Assembly (NCBI RefSeq): GCF_001661265.1
Contig: NW_017566992.1
Span: 943,925 to 1,007,924 of the forward strand
From: Saitoella complicata NRRL Y-17804
Lineage: Eukaryota > Ascomycota > Saitoellomycetes > Saitoellales > Saitoellaceae
Direction of reading: 5' to 3'
DNA length: 64,000 nt
Of the stretch, positions 54,981 through 64,000 are shown one piece after another. The notes under the pieces were generated by a model, which saw only the letters and a program-made list of their open reading frames with translations, was not told the DNA's origin and searched no databases. Numbering within the stretch: the stretch's first letter is position 1; each line of letters starts with the position of its first letter. The position numbers and the translations under genes are program-made.

Positions 54981-57643
54981 TCACGTATTGATGCCCAATG
55001 CAGACAGGCTCGTGTCACCTAGTGACCCTGCCCTCATCTTCTCATCTCCCTCAATGTATGATGTTCTTTGATGTGCCATGATCCCATCCAGCCAGTCCAG
55101 CATCTGAGCTGCGTCCCATACATCCTCCTCCCTGCTCCCTGCCTTCCCGTCTCGAACACGGTTTTGATAGTACTTCTCGTACGCTTCGCTGATTCCGTCT
55201 TGAATAGCACCCAACAAGATCGCCGTGGTCCGTTCATCTTCCAAGTATTTGTTGAATTTGTCTTCGTATGTAGGGACTTCACTCTGAGCCTTAACCCTGA
55301 ACTCGCTCAACTGCACTGCAGGTGGACTAGAAGAAGACAGAGGTGCTGTCAATGCTGTCGTACAAAAGTCCGTCAATCCATTGACAGCCTTACGCAACCT
55401 CTCATCAAGCTCTGTACGGGTGTCGGGTTTGTTCGTACCGTCATCTGTTCCGACCCCGGTGATTCGTCTGAAAATACCAGGGGAGAGCAGACTTGCTCCG
55501 GTCGAGAAGATTTCAGAGACTGCACCAGCCAAACCAACATACTCCGCAGGTTCCGGCTCCGTGTACGCGTTGATGTCGAAAGCGGAGACTTGGTCCTTCA
55601 AAATAAGGAGATGCTTAATGAGGAAGAGATGCCCATCGATCGGAGAGTGCTTCGTCGAGATGAGGGTGAAGGCCTTAACCAAGGAGGTGATGCACGCACG
55701 AACGATCTCGTGGGCAAGGTTGTCAAAGTATCGTGAACTCAGTATTCCATGGGTTCTCGACAAGAGTGCAATAGCGTTCCTCATCGTGGGATACCAGCCC
55801 TGTACGAAACTTCCCGTATCGAGATAATACCTCGACTCATCTCCCAAATCCGGGCTCCTCGCGTAATCCCATTCGACAATCTTCGGTGTTTTCGGCATCG
55901 GGGTGCTTGGCGTGAGCAGGACACTAGCGGAGCTGTTTGTGTTGACCAGGTTGTTCGGGTAATCGAGATCAGCGTCAGTGGGCGTATAGTTTTGAATACC
56001 TTTCGAAATAGCAGTACGGACGCGCAGGATGATTTGACGTTGAATGTCGACAAGGGCGGGTTGGAACAGAACGTGGAAGTCAGGTCCTTTCGAAGCGTTC
56101 TGGTACTCAGGATTGCTTCCTTTGATAATGTCAAACGGATTCACTTCTTCTCCTTCATGCCCTTGGTGATATTGCGACTGAATGAACGTACACAGTTCGC
56201 ACAATTCATTCAAGCTCTGCTCTTTGGCAGCCCGTGGCTTCAAGTGTTCCAAGATAGCCGCGCAAATGCCTTGGAGATACGCCTTCAGACTGTCGTCCCC
56301 GTTCCGGCGGGCGTATGTGCGAAAGAGAACACGTTCGTCTACACAAATCGTCTTGATGTACCCAATGGCGCTCCTGGCGAAACTCACCAGGTCCTTGTGT
56401 GCGGCATTGATCTCCGCAACGCGCTTCGTAACATTGGGATTAACGAGCTGACGGCGCAACCCAAAGTAGTAGTCAAAGCACTCGCCCAGCAGAGCATTGT
56501 ACTCCTGGTGTGTTCGGGCACGAATGCTGATATGCTCCACCAGAGGAGCGAGGTGTGGTCCAAGCACGCGAAACTTCGTATACACCAGGGTAGCCCGTGT
56601 GGTATCACTCACCCCAGGCGCAGCTAGCTGTCTCTGGACATCAGACCCCAGCTCCTTCACCTTGTTGACGAAGTACACCCGGATAAGGGTCATAGCACGC
56701 GTCATGCAATGCCTGAGACGGGCTTTGTATGCACCTGAATCCAGGAAGTCAGACTTATCATCCATGAATCTCAGCGACTGGTCTAGCTCAGCCAACATCT
56801 GCGCAAAGTCTGGAGCAGTAACAAAGTCGGCACCGGGCGCATTAAGCTTGCGCATAAAAAAGTCGAGCGAGGTGAAGGGCTGCAAGTTCGTTGAAATTGC
56901 GTCCGCGGTGTCCATCAGACGTGTCTGTGAATCAAGCAGTGCCTCGCATTGTTGTTGGAAAGTTGATGTTCGGGAATTGATTTGATCAAGCCCGAAAGAG
57001 ATGGAGTCGAGGAGATCAAGAGAAGAGGTTGCATCAACGATCAGAGATTGACACGTCGCGAGCGATGAGTATAGTTCGGCTCGATAAGCGCTATGAGACA
57101 AGTCAGTAGGAAGGTTTGATAGAGATGTAAAGACACGGACCGGTAAGCTTCCTCTTCCGCTAGAGCCATCTCGTCTTCCACGCCTTCAAACCACTCCGAG
57201 AATGTACGATCATCCTCGGCCATCTGCAATTCCTCAATCCACCCGGGTGTATGCGCATCATCAAGCAGAGAAATTGATTGACGGTGCGTATCGATTGTGT
57301 CGGCTCTCTTTCGGACGTCGGCTCTTGGCGGTTCTACTGTCACCGGTCGCACAAGATCTGGCACTGGTAGAGCAATCTCCTCCACCAGTGCTTCTGCTCC
57401 TCCATTTTGTAGAGGCTGCTCTGCCTGATCATGGGCCGTATATGCCCATTCATCGTACATCATTGTGCCGATGTAATGCGATTGGGCACGTACAACGCTT
57501 CTGTGTTGCGGCAGTTGTGGACTGTGGGGTGCGTGTATTTTGCATGAACCGGCATTTGCGTGGGAAACCGTTGATTGTCGTCTGCGAATTGGGTGAGGTT
57601 TCAAAAAAGGACCTCTTGGTGCATATTGCAGTGTCGGCTCCAT
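54981..57643 (-). CDS. COG3: Conserved oligomeric Golgi complex subunit 3
   Basis: 870 residues from two exons (intron 57091-57140, 50 nt). Subunit of the COG tether for retrograde vesicles in the Golgi. The first 150 residues are variable and basic (PHPIRRRQS) then acidic (FSEWFEGVEDEMALAEEEA). The Sec34 N-terminal domain follows: YRAELYSSLATCQSLIVDAT, FQQQCEALLDSQTRLMDTAD, LNAPGADFVTAPDFAQMLAE, SGAYKARLRHCMTRAMTLIR. Later blocks RSHGILSSRYFDNLAHEIV and LKDQVSAFDI are also Cog3-like. The start at 57643 is the first ATG; a later one (57466-57468 region) is possible. Confidence 0.92.
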
Positions 57644-57783
57644 GCGTATTTTAGACTCGCCATATAAATGTGGTTATTGCAGTTGGAGGATGCATATGGA
57701 AGGACCGCTTTATCATAGCATATCACCTCAATGGACCGGAGTTAAGTAGGTCATACGAGGTGCTTCCTGTACGCATGGTTTTC

Positions 57784-58383
57784 TCATCGTAAATCTTGGG
57801 CTTCGAATCCCTCTTCAGCAACCTCAACAACAGTCTCCTGAGCAGTTCCCTGCTCCTCCGCCCGTCCTAACCTCGAATACCTCCCTGCAATACTCCTGAT
57901 ACTGCTGTTCCTCATGCTCCTATAAGTTGGAGCTCGACTTGGCAACTTGTAAGCCGGTGGTGGCAGCATGACACCGTCTCCAGTGAATGAACCATCCCCA
58001 CCTCCATTGGCTAACATCAATTCCTCGTGATTGCTCTGTAACAGTTCCCTGACCGCCCGTAGGTCGTGATCGATCAGTCTTTCCTCATCCGAGGCGGAAG
58101 GCTTGAACTCCGAAGAATCATATGCTGGTAGTTCATAGTCTGGATCCGTATCACGACGGCGCGGGGGGTTGATTTGCCTCATAACATTGGCAGCGTTGAA
58201 TGATGGCTGCGTACTGCGGACGCCTGTAGGATACGGAGACACTGAGCGGGAGGGTTGGGGTGTATACCTCTCGGGGTAGTTTAGGTCGCTGCAGCAGGTA
58301 CAGCCATGGACAATCGTATCAGCTATCGTTTGAAAAGGCTTTGCTAGGATTGTGATGTTCATGGTCGTGACCATGGGCAGCAT
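57784..58383 (-). CDS. Hypothetical Ser/Pro-rich protein with PPxY motif
   Basis: 199 residues from ATG 58383 (a second ATG four codons in). Cys-rich patch near the start (HGCTCCSD), then low-complexity Pro/Ser/Arg (RYTPQPSRSVSP), YELPAYDSSEFKPS, a helix (DLRAVRELLQSNHEELM), and PPPAYKLPSRAPTYRSM with a PPAY motif at about 142-145. PPxY and LPxY motifs are bound by WW domains of Rsp5-type ubiquitin ligases, so an adaptor role is possible but only inferred. The family is not recognised. A second open frame overlaps the 5' side (58319-58735), so an upstream exon may exist. Confidence 0.45.
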   Translation of the reverse strand: MLPMVTTMNITILAKPFQTIADTIVHGCTCCSDLNYPERYTPQPSRSVSPYPTGVRSTQPSFNAANVMRQINPPRRRDTDPDYELPAYDSSEFKPSASDEERLIDHDLRAVRELLQSNHEELMLANGGGDGSFTGDGVMLPPPAYKLPSRAPTYRSMRNSSIRSIAGRYSRLGRAEEQGTAQETVVEVAEEGFEAQDLR

Positions 58384-58776
58384 CGAAGAAATTGAATCGT
58401 GCCTCTAAGGCGTGAGAACCATCGGTGGATTGACTGATTGGCAAGATCCTGAAGATGTGAGAGACGTCGTGGGCAACCAGAGTATTTGGATTTGAGGTCC
58501 AGTGAAGAATCTTGTGAAGCAAGCAGAAGCGTGTTGAGTCCAGCGTATGGTCGTCATGCCAGGAGCGGCCCGCGCTGCCAATATTATATGGCCATGGGCC
58601 GACTACGAGTACCGGTAGGAGCATCCTGCAGGCGGATGCTGCCAACACGTTGCAATTGGCGACAACGACAAGCTCCCGTCCTGTGTGAATGAAGTCATTC
58701 CAAGGCGTGACAAGTGAGGTCTTGCCAAACACCAAACAAATGATAGCACCGAAAGAAAAGCCTTACAAAAACAAAA
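58384..58776. other. Region between the PPxY gene and tRNA-Arg
   Basis: 393 bp. A minus-strand frame to 58735 looks partly coding (SCRMLLPVLVVGPWPYN region) but has no recognised motif or clear splice to the downstream gene. Confidence 0.4.
58767..58776 (-). terminator. Pol III terminator of tRNA-Arg (minus copy)
   Basis: On the minus strand the tRNA is followed directly by TTTTGTTTTT, a standard RNA polymerase III stop. Confidence 0.8.
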
Positions 58777-58849
58777 CGACCCACCCAGGACTCGAACCTG
58801 GAATCTCTTGATTCGTAGTCAAGCGCCTTAACCATTGGGCCAGCAGGTC
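58777..58849 (-). tRNA. tRNA-Arg(ACG)
   Basis: 73 nt, no intron. The acceptor stem GACCTGC pairs with GTGGGTC (two G-U pairs) with discriminator G. D arm GCCCAATGGTTAAGGC; anticodon stem CTTGA/TCAAG with loop CTACGAA (anticodon ACG, read as ICG); variable AGATT; T arm CCAGGTTCGAGTCCTGG. It decodes CGU/CGC/CGA. Identical to the copy at 63756-63828 on the other strand. Confidence 0.97.
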
Positions 58850-59024
58850 ATTGAATGAGCTGAACTTTCCTGGTTTAATTCAAGAACTGTCCCTTTTTGC
58901 CAGCCCAGTCCGCACACCGAACCGTACGTCGACGTCGAGGCGCGTGGCCACGCCTACATGTCCGCAAAGTCATCGAAGCAGCAGAAGCACACCTCGACAT
59001 AATCAGTAGAGGGGAGCCGCCATC

Positions 59025-62000
59025 ATGTGAGTCGCTTCTGACCGAGTAGTATATGCTGTGCTAACATGCTATTTCAGGTCGGTCAACCTTGTCGATTCGC
59101 CGTCAATCGTGTCGGCATCGCTGCACAATCCGCTTCCACGGTTGTCCCATGCCTACATCACCCCGTTCTTAGCGGTTTACCCAACCTATATCTATTTCCG
59201 TTTGAATCGTGACTGGTCACCCGAGCTCAACTTTGTCATTCTCGGCAGCATTATCACCCTTCAGAGTTTGGTGTGGCTCAGTGGTCACTGGAGTGTCAAG
59301 ATCAAGGCACGCACCACTGCGACTAAGGCGAAGTCATTGAAGGATGCGAAGAGCATTCTAGTATACCCTGCGCCGAATGAGGGCAAGGCGGAGATGTGTG
59401 ACCTCGTTCGCACGCAGTTCCCCGGTGAAGATGTTGAGACGAGCTTCCTCTGGCAGAAGAAGCGATTCATTCTTGACGCCGACAAGAAGGTGTTCAGAGA
59501 GGTCGTCTTCCCTATCGATCAACAGCCTTTGTTGAAGTCGTTCCAGCAGTCTCATGGATTGCAGAGCAAGAGTGATCTCGAGCATGCGGAGCGCAAGTAC
59601 GGTCTCAACCGTTTCGACATTCCTATCCCTACGTTCCAGGAGCTCTTCAAGGAGCACGCTGTTGCACCCTTCTTCGTCTTCCAGCTTTTCTGTGTCGGTC
59701 TTTGGCTGCTCGATGAGTACTGGTACTACTCCCTCTTCACATTGTTCATGCTCGTTGTCTTCGAGTGCACTATCGTCTTCCAACGTCAGCGCACCCTTAA
59801 TGAGTTCCGTTCCATGTCTATCAAGCCTTACGATATCTACGTCCGCCGCGAGAACAAGTGGGTCGAGACCAAGACTGACGAGCTCATCCCTGGAGACCTT
59901 GTTTCTGTTGTTCGCACCAAGGATGACAGTGGTGTTCCCTGTGATATGGTTTTGATTTCTGGTACTGCTGTTGTCAACGAGGCTATGCTTTCTGGTGAAT
60001 CTACGCCTCTTGTCAAGGAGTCTATTGCTCTCAGGCCTTCTAATGAAGTTATCGACTTTGAGGGTATGGACAAGAACGCCTTCCTTTGGGGAGGAACGAA
60101 GGTCTTGCAGGTTACTCCGTCCGTTTCGAAGGCTCAGGAGAACGTTCCCGGTGCTTTGGACATCTCTGGTGCCCCTGATAATGGCGCTCTTGCTGTTGTT
60201 ACCCGTACTGGTTTCGAGACGTCTCAGGGATCTCTCGTTCGTACCATGATCTACTCCACGGAGCGTGTTTCTGCCAACAACGCCGAAGCGCTGTATTTCA
60301 TTCTCTTCTTGTTGGTCTTCGCCATCGCTGCTTCATGGTATGTCTGGCAGGAGGGTGTCAAGCAGAACCGCAAGCAGAGCAAGTTGATGCTTGACTGTGT
60401 TCTCATTGTTACTTCCGTTGTCCCTCCTGAGCTCCCTATGGAGTTGTCCATGGCTGTGAACTCTTCCCTGGCTGCTTTGAGCAAGTACTACATCTACTGT
60501 ACCGAGCCTTTCCGCATTCCTTTCGCTGGTCGTGTTGATGTTTGCTGTTTCGACAAGACTGGTACCCTTACCACCGAGGACCTCGTCGTTGAGGGTGTTG
60601 CCGGACTCAAGGTCGATGCTCCCAAGGAGATGGCTCAGGTCAAGGATGCCACGGATGCTTCTACTTTGGTTCTTGCTACGGCTCATGCTCTGGTTAAGCT
60701 CGAGGATGGCGAAATCGTGGGTGACCCGATGGAGAAGGCAACTCTCGAGGCTCTTGACTGGACGCTTGGAAAGAACGGTGCTTTGGTTCCTGCTTCCACT
60801 TCCGCTCATGCCCGCACCCAGATCTCCATCCGTCGTCGTTTCCAGTTCTCTAGTGCCTTGAAGAGGCAGAGTACTATTTCCTCCTTGGTCCTTCCCAATG
60901 GCAAGAAGTCTACTTTGATCTCCGTCAAGGGTGCCCCTGAAACTATTCGCAAGATGCTTGTTAATGTTCCTGCCGGATACGAGGATACCTACAAGCACTT
61001 TACCCGCAAGGGTAGCAGAGTGTTGGCCTTGGGTTACAAGTACACTAGCGAGAATTTGAGTCTGGATAAGATTAACGGCTTGGTTCGTGAGGAAGTTGAG
61101 GGCAGTCTCGAGTTTGCCGGTTTCTTGATTTTCCACTGTCCTCTCAAGGATGATGCCAAGGATACTGTTAAAATGCTTAACGAATCTAGTCACCGTTGCG
61201 TCATGATTACCGGTGACAACCCTTTGACCGCTGTGCACGTCGCTAAGGAGGTCGAGATTGTTGAACGTGAAGTCTTGATCTTGGATGCACCTGAAGACCC
61301 CACGAGTGCTCACGAGCTCGAATGGCGTACCATCGACGAGGCTACCGTTATCCCCATGAAGCCTTCGGATGCATTCGATATGAACCTCCTCAACAGCTAC
61401 GACCTCTGTGTTACCGGCTTTGCTTTGGCAAAGTTCGAGGGTCGTCAGGACATCATCGAGCTCATCAAGCGTACCTGGGTTTGGGCCCGTGTTTCCCCTA
61501 AGCAGAAGGAGTTCATCCTTGTCAGCCTCAAGGAAGCCGGGTACTACACTCTCATGGCAGGTGACGGAACCAACGATGTCGGAGCCCTCAAGCAGGCCCA
61601 CATCGGTGTTGCGCTCCTCAACGGTACTGAAGACGACTTGAAGAAGATAGCCCAGCACGCTCAGACTGAGCGCATGAAGGGAGTCTACGAGAAGCAGAAG
61701 TCGATCTCTGCTAGGTTTAACGCGCCTCCCCCACCCGTGCCCCCGGCTTTGGCTCACCTCTACCCTCCCGGCCCTCAAAACCCTCATAGGGAGAAGGCTC
61801 TGGATATGGCACAGAAGACCCTCGAGAAGTTGGGCGAGACCACCAAGGGCAACGGTGTCGAGGCGCCTAGGGAGTTGACCCCGCAGGAAAAGCAGGCACA
61901 GAAGAGCGCTGAGTTGGCGAACAAGATGTTCAGTGCTATGCAGTCTATGGAGGATATGGAAGACGACGCGCCTACGATCAAGCTCGGTGATGCTAGTGTC

Positions 62001-62819
62001 GCTGCGCCGTTCACGTCTAAGTTGACCAACGTCATGGCTATCGCGAACATCATCCGTCAGGGACGTTGTACCCTCGTCGCCACCATTCAGATGTACAAGA
62101 TCTTGGCGCTTAACTGTTTGATTTCGGCGTACTCCCTCTCTGTCCTCTACCTCGATGGTATCAAGTTCGGTGATGGTCAGGTTACTATCTCTGGAATGTT
62201 GATGTCTGTCTGCTTCCTCTGTATTTCGAAGGCTAAGCCCGTCGAGAAGCTTTCCAAGGAGCGTCCTCAGCCGAATATTTTCAACATGTACATCATCGGG
62301 TCTATCTTGTTGCAGTTTGCCGTTCACGTTGCTTCTCTGATCTACATCGACCGCGTCGTCGGAACCTATGAGAAGAAGGAGATCAACGTCGATCTCGAGG
62401 CCGAGTTCTCTCCGAGCTTGTTGAACAGTGCTATCTACTTGATCCAGCTCTCTCAGCAGGTCTCCACCTTCGTCGTCAACTACCAAGGCCGTCCCTTCCG
62501 CGAGTCCATCCGTGAGAACAGGGCTTTGTACTGGGGTCTCCTCTCCGTCTCCTTCATAGCTTTCTCCTGCGCCACCGAGTTCGTCCCCGAAATCAACGAG
62601 AAACTCCGCCTTGTCAAGTTCGAGGATGCATTCAAGATGACACTTACCCTCGTCATGGCCGCGGACTTTGTGTTGTGTTATGTGATCGAGCAGGTGTTTA
62701 AGGCGTTGTTTGCTGACAATAAGCCGAAGGATATTACGCTGCCGAAGAGTGGAAAGAGGGTTGATGTGCCTTCGCAGTTTGCGAAGGGGAATCTTGAGGG
62801 GAAGTACCTGGAAAAGTAG
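59025..62819 (+). CDS. SPF1: P5A-type ATPase, ER (Spf1)
   Basis: 1247 residues. Exon 1 contributes only the AT of the start codon (59025-59026); intron 59027-59077 (GTGAGT, GCTAAC, TTTCAG) splits ATG, and exon 2 starts G-TCG-GTC to give MSVNLVDSPSIVSASLHNPL. No other in-frame ATG occurs before the conserved part. P5A marks: PPELPMELSMAVNSSLAALS in M4, phosphorylation site CFDKTGTLTTEDL, MLSGESTPLVKE, KGAPETIRKM, MITGDNPLTAVHVAKE, and the hinge GDGTNDVGALKQAHIGVALL. About 12 membrane segments. Spf1 is an ER transmembrane-helix dislocase that removes mis-inserted proteins. Its antisense frame is open for 717 codons because of codon bias. Confidence 0.95.
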
Positions 62820-62954
62820 ATGGGACGATATTGCGGCTACTCTTAGATTTGCGTCCTTTACTTGCGAATATATAGCATTTTGTACATACTCTATTTGGCA
62901 TGACTTGATTGGGTATATGACTGGGTATCCTAGATCCTGTAGATTGTGAGAAAA

Positions 62955-63537
62955 CTACATCGGCAAACGCCTCACCTCATCCAACGTCCAGTATTTTCTC
63001 ATGTTCTCACCCCTTAGATGCTCAACCTCTTCATCCAGATGCTCAAACAAAACACCTCTGAACGCAGCCAACTTCTCCCGTAGGACCTTGGCGTCGTAGT
63101 CTTCTGCCCCAGCCCTCACGGCTTTGAGGTACTGAACGTACTGTTCCAGACCTTCGTGGATACGTCGATGGTGTTCGGGGTGCGTACCCGTGGGTGCGAA
63201 GGCGGGCATGCGTTTTCCCAGGATAGGGAAGATGTAGATATCCTCGATGGAGTGGTGGGTATGGAGATGTGAATCGAGCTCTAAGGCATGATCTACGAAA
63301 TCCTGCAGCGTAATCTTTTGGTCTTCAAACTTATCGGCGAGCTGTGCAACGTCGGGTTAGCCAATGAACTCGCAGACAAAGAGGGTGGGAGCAGTTCAAA
63401 CTCACATCATAAATGGAATTGAAAGATACCCGGAAGTAACTGTGGAACCCCTCCATACGAACTGCCAACCGATCCCATTGTCTCGCTTCAAAATCGGGAA
63501 CACCGTTTGCGGACGCACTTGAGCTTGACGACGCCAT
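62955..63537 (-). CDS. Hemerythrin-like HHE cation-binding protein
   Basis: 172 residues from two exons (intron 63342-63405, GTGAGT...GCACAG). Start MASSSSSASANGVPDFEARQ at 63537. A four-helix-bundle HHE pattern is visible: DHALELDSHLHTHHSIEDIY, HPEHHRRIHEGLEQYVQYL and FEHLDEEVEHLRGENMRKYW, providing the His/Glu ligands of a di-iron or similar metal site. Function (oxygen, iron or nitric oxide handling) is not established for such fungal proteins. The codons upstream stay open for about 65 triplets and look like a mitochondrial presequence, but contain no ATG. It is convergent with SPF1. Confidence 0.85.
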
Positions 63538-63755
63538 AATGGATCGTGCAAAGGAGCGAGCGGGGAAAGTGAGCCGCTGTGCCGCGGAGATAGATGGCAG
63601 GAGGCTCCGGGATGTGGCTTTGAGGGGATACAGGGTGGTGGAGAGATTGTGGAGTGTGGTGGATGTGAGTGGCAGTGGGAAAACCGAAACACCGAGCCGT
63701 TTGCCGCGTACGACCGCAGGTAAAAGGGTCAATGGCGCTCAAAGACTTATCTAGT

Positions 63756-63828
63756 GACCTGCTGGCCCAATGGTTAAGGCGCTTGACTACGAATCAAGAG
63801 ATTCCAGGTTCGAGTCCTGGGTGGGTCG
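63756..63828 (+). tRNA. tRNA-Arg(ACG)
   Basis: 73 nt, identical to the minus-strand copy at 58777-58849, with all arms paired and anticodon ACG. It sits 218 bp upstream of, and opposite to, the hemerythrin-like gene. Confidence 0.97.
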
Positions 63829-63833
63829 TTTTT
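63829..63833 (+). terminator. Pol III terminator of tRNA-Arg (plus copy)
   Basis: TTTTT immediately after the discriminator base. Confidence 0.8.
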
Positions 63834-64000
63834 GTGGCTTCCCGGCTTTTTAGACTAGGGAGGCCCTTGGGTGCTTCTAGAGCTGCGCCATGACGCTGTC
63901 GCTCTTGGCAGTAGATATCCTGAGACTAACATGAGATTCCTTAAACTTCTACCGAGAAGATTAGATCTTACCCATGAACCGCAAGGAGAATCTCTATAAG

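Noticed and set aside
60333-62486. 717-codon antisense open frame inside SPF1
   Set aside because: Mirror of a strongly codon-biased gene that avoids TTA, CTA and TCA; the protein has no family features and SPF1 is certain on the other strand.

Overview
The window is nuclear DNA of a fungus with a compact genome. The evidence is about 30 genes in 64 kb, on both strands and mostly 80-500 bp apart, with introns of about 42-78 nt (GT...AG, CTAAC or CTGAC branch sites). The gene set includes SPX phosphate transporter, YTP1, RSC-type double-bromodomain/BAH protein, GAF hybrid histidine kinase, CP2 factor and P5A ATPase. The complex I subunit NDUFA9 and eIF3k argue against budding or fission yeast. 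Long genes carry 0-3 introns, so this is an intron-sparse lineage, probably Dikarya; I cannot fix the phylum. Exon joins below were made by hand: nearly all give lengths divisible by three and the expected family length.

Layout. 1-650 is the end of a decayed Tc1/mariner element cut by the window edge. 0.8-4.4 kb holds an orphan ORF, a small membrane protein and a DUF726 hydrolase. 4.6-11.5 kb holds a PHO91-like transporter, TSC13, a YdjM-like membrane protein and a class 3 lipase. 11.9-13.2 kb is a broken or unresolved gene. 13.5-20.3 kb holds a hybrid histidine kinase and a second membrane-anchored class 3 lipase. 20.3-22.2 kb has no gene that I can support. 22.2-28.7 kb holds YTP1, a transcription-factor-like protein without its zinc cluster, and a SET methyltransferase with metal-binding-like insertions. 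28.8-31 kb is mostly gene-free and includes an M13-peptidase-like N-terminal stub. 31-36.5 kb holds a CP2/Grainyhead factor, another small membrane protein and an oxysterol-binding protein.

From 36.7 to 63.5 kb the window is a dense housekeeping block: RPN9, NDUFA9, CCT6, SEC53, RSC1/2-like, SRP14, SGD1, SHM2, LPD1, eIF3k, mitochondrial GatB, COG3, an orphan PPxY protein, SPF1 and a hemerythrin-like protein. Most are divergent or convergent pairs. Two identical tRNA-Arg(ACG) genes in opposite orientation bracket SPF1 and the hemerythrin gene.

Functional links visible in the layout: SHM2 and LPD1 (both tied to glycine/one-carbon metabolism) share one 544-bp divergent promoter; PHO91-like and TSC13 share a promoter with a CACGTG box; eIF3k and GatB (cytosolic and mitochondrial translation) start 79 bp apart. 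I did not find a convincing undescribed multi-gene system. The most unusual single features are a start codon interrupted by an intron in SPF1, a zinc-cluster-less regulator, a SET protein with Cys/His insertions, and a hybrid kinase with an apparently inactive extra receiver domain.
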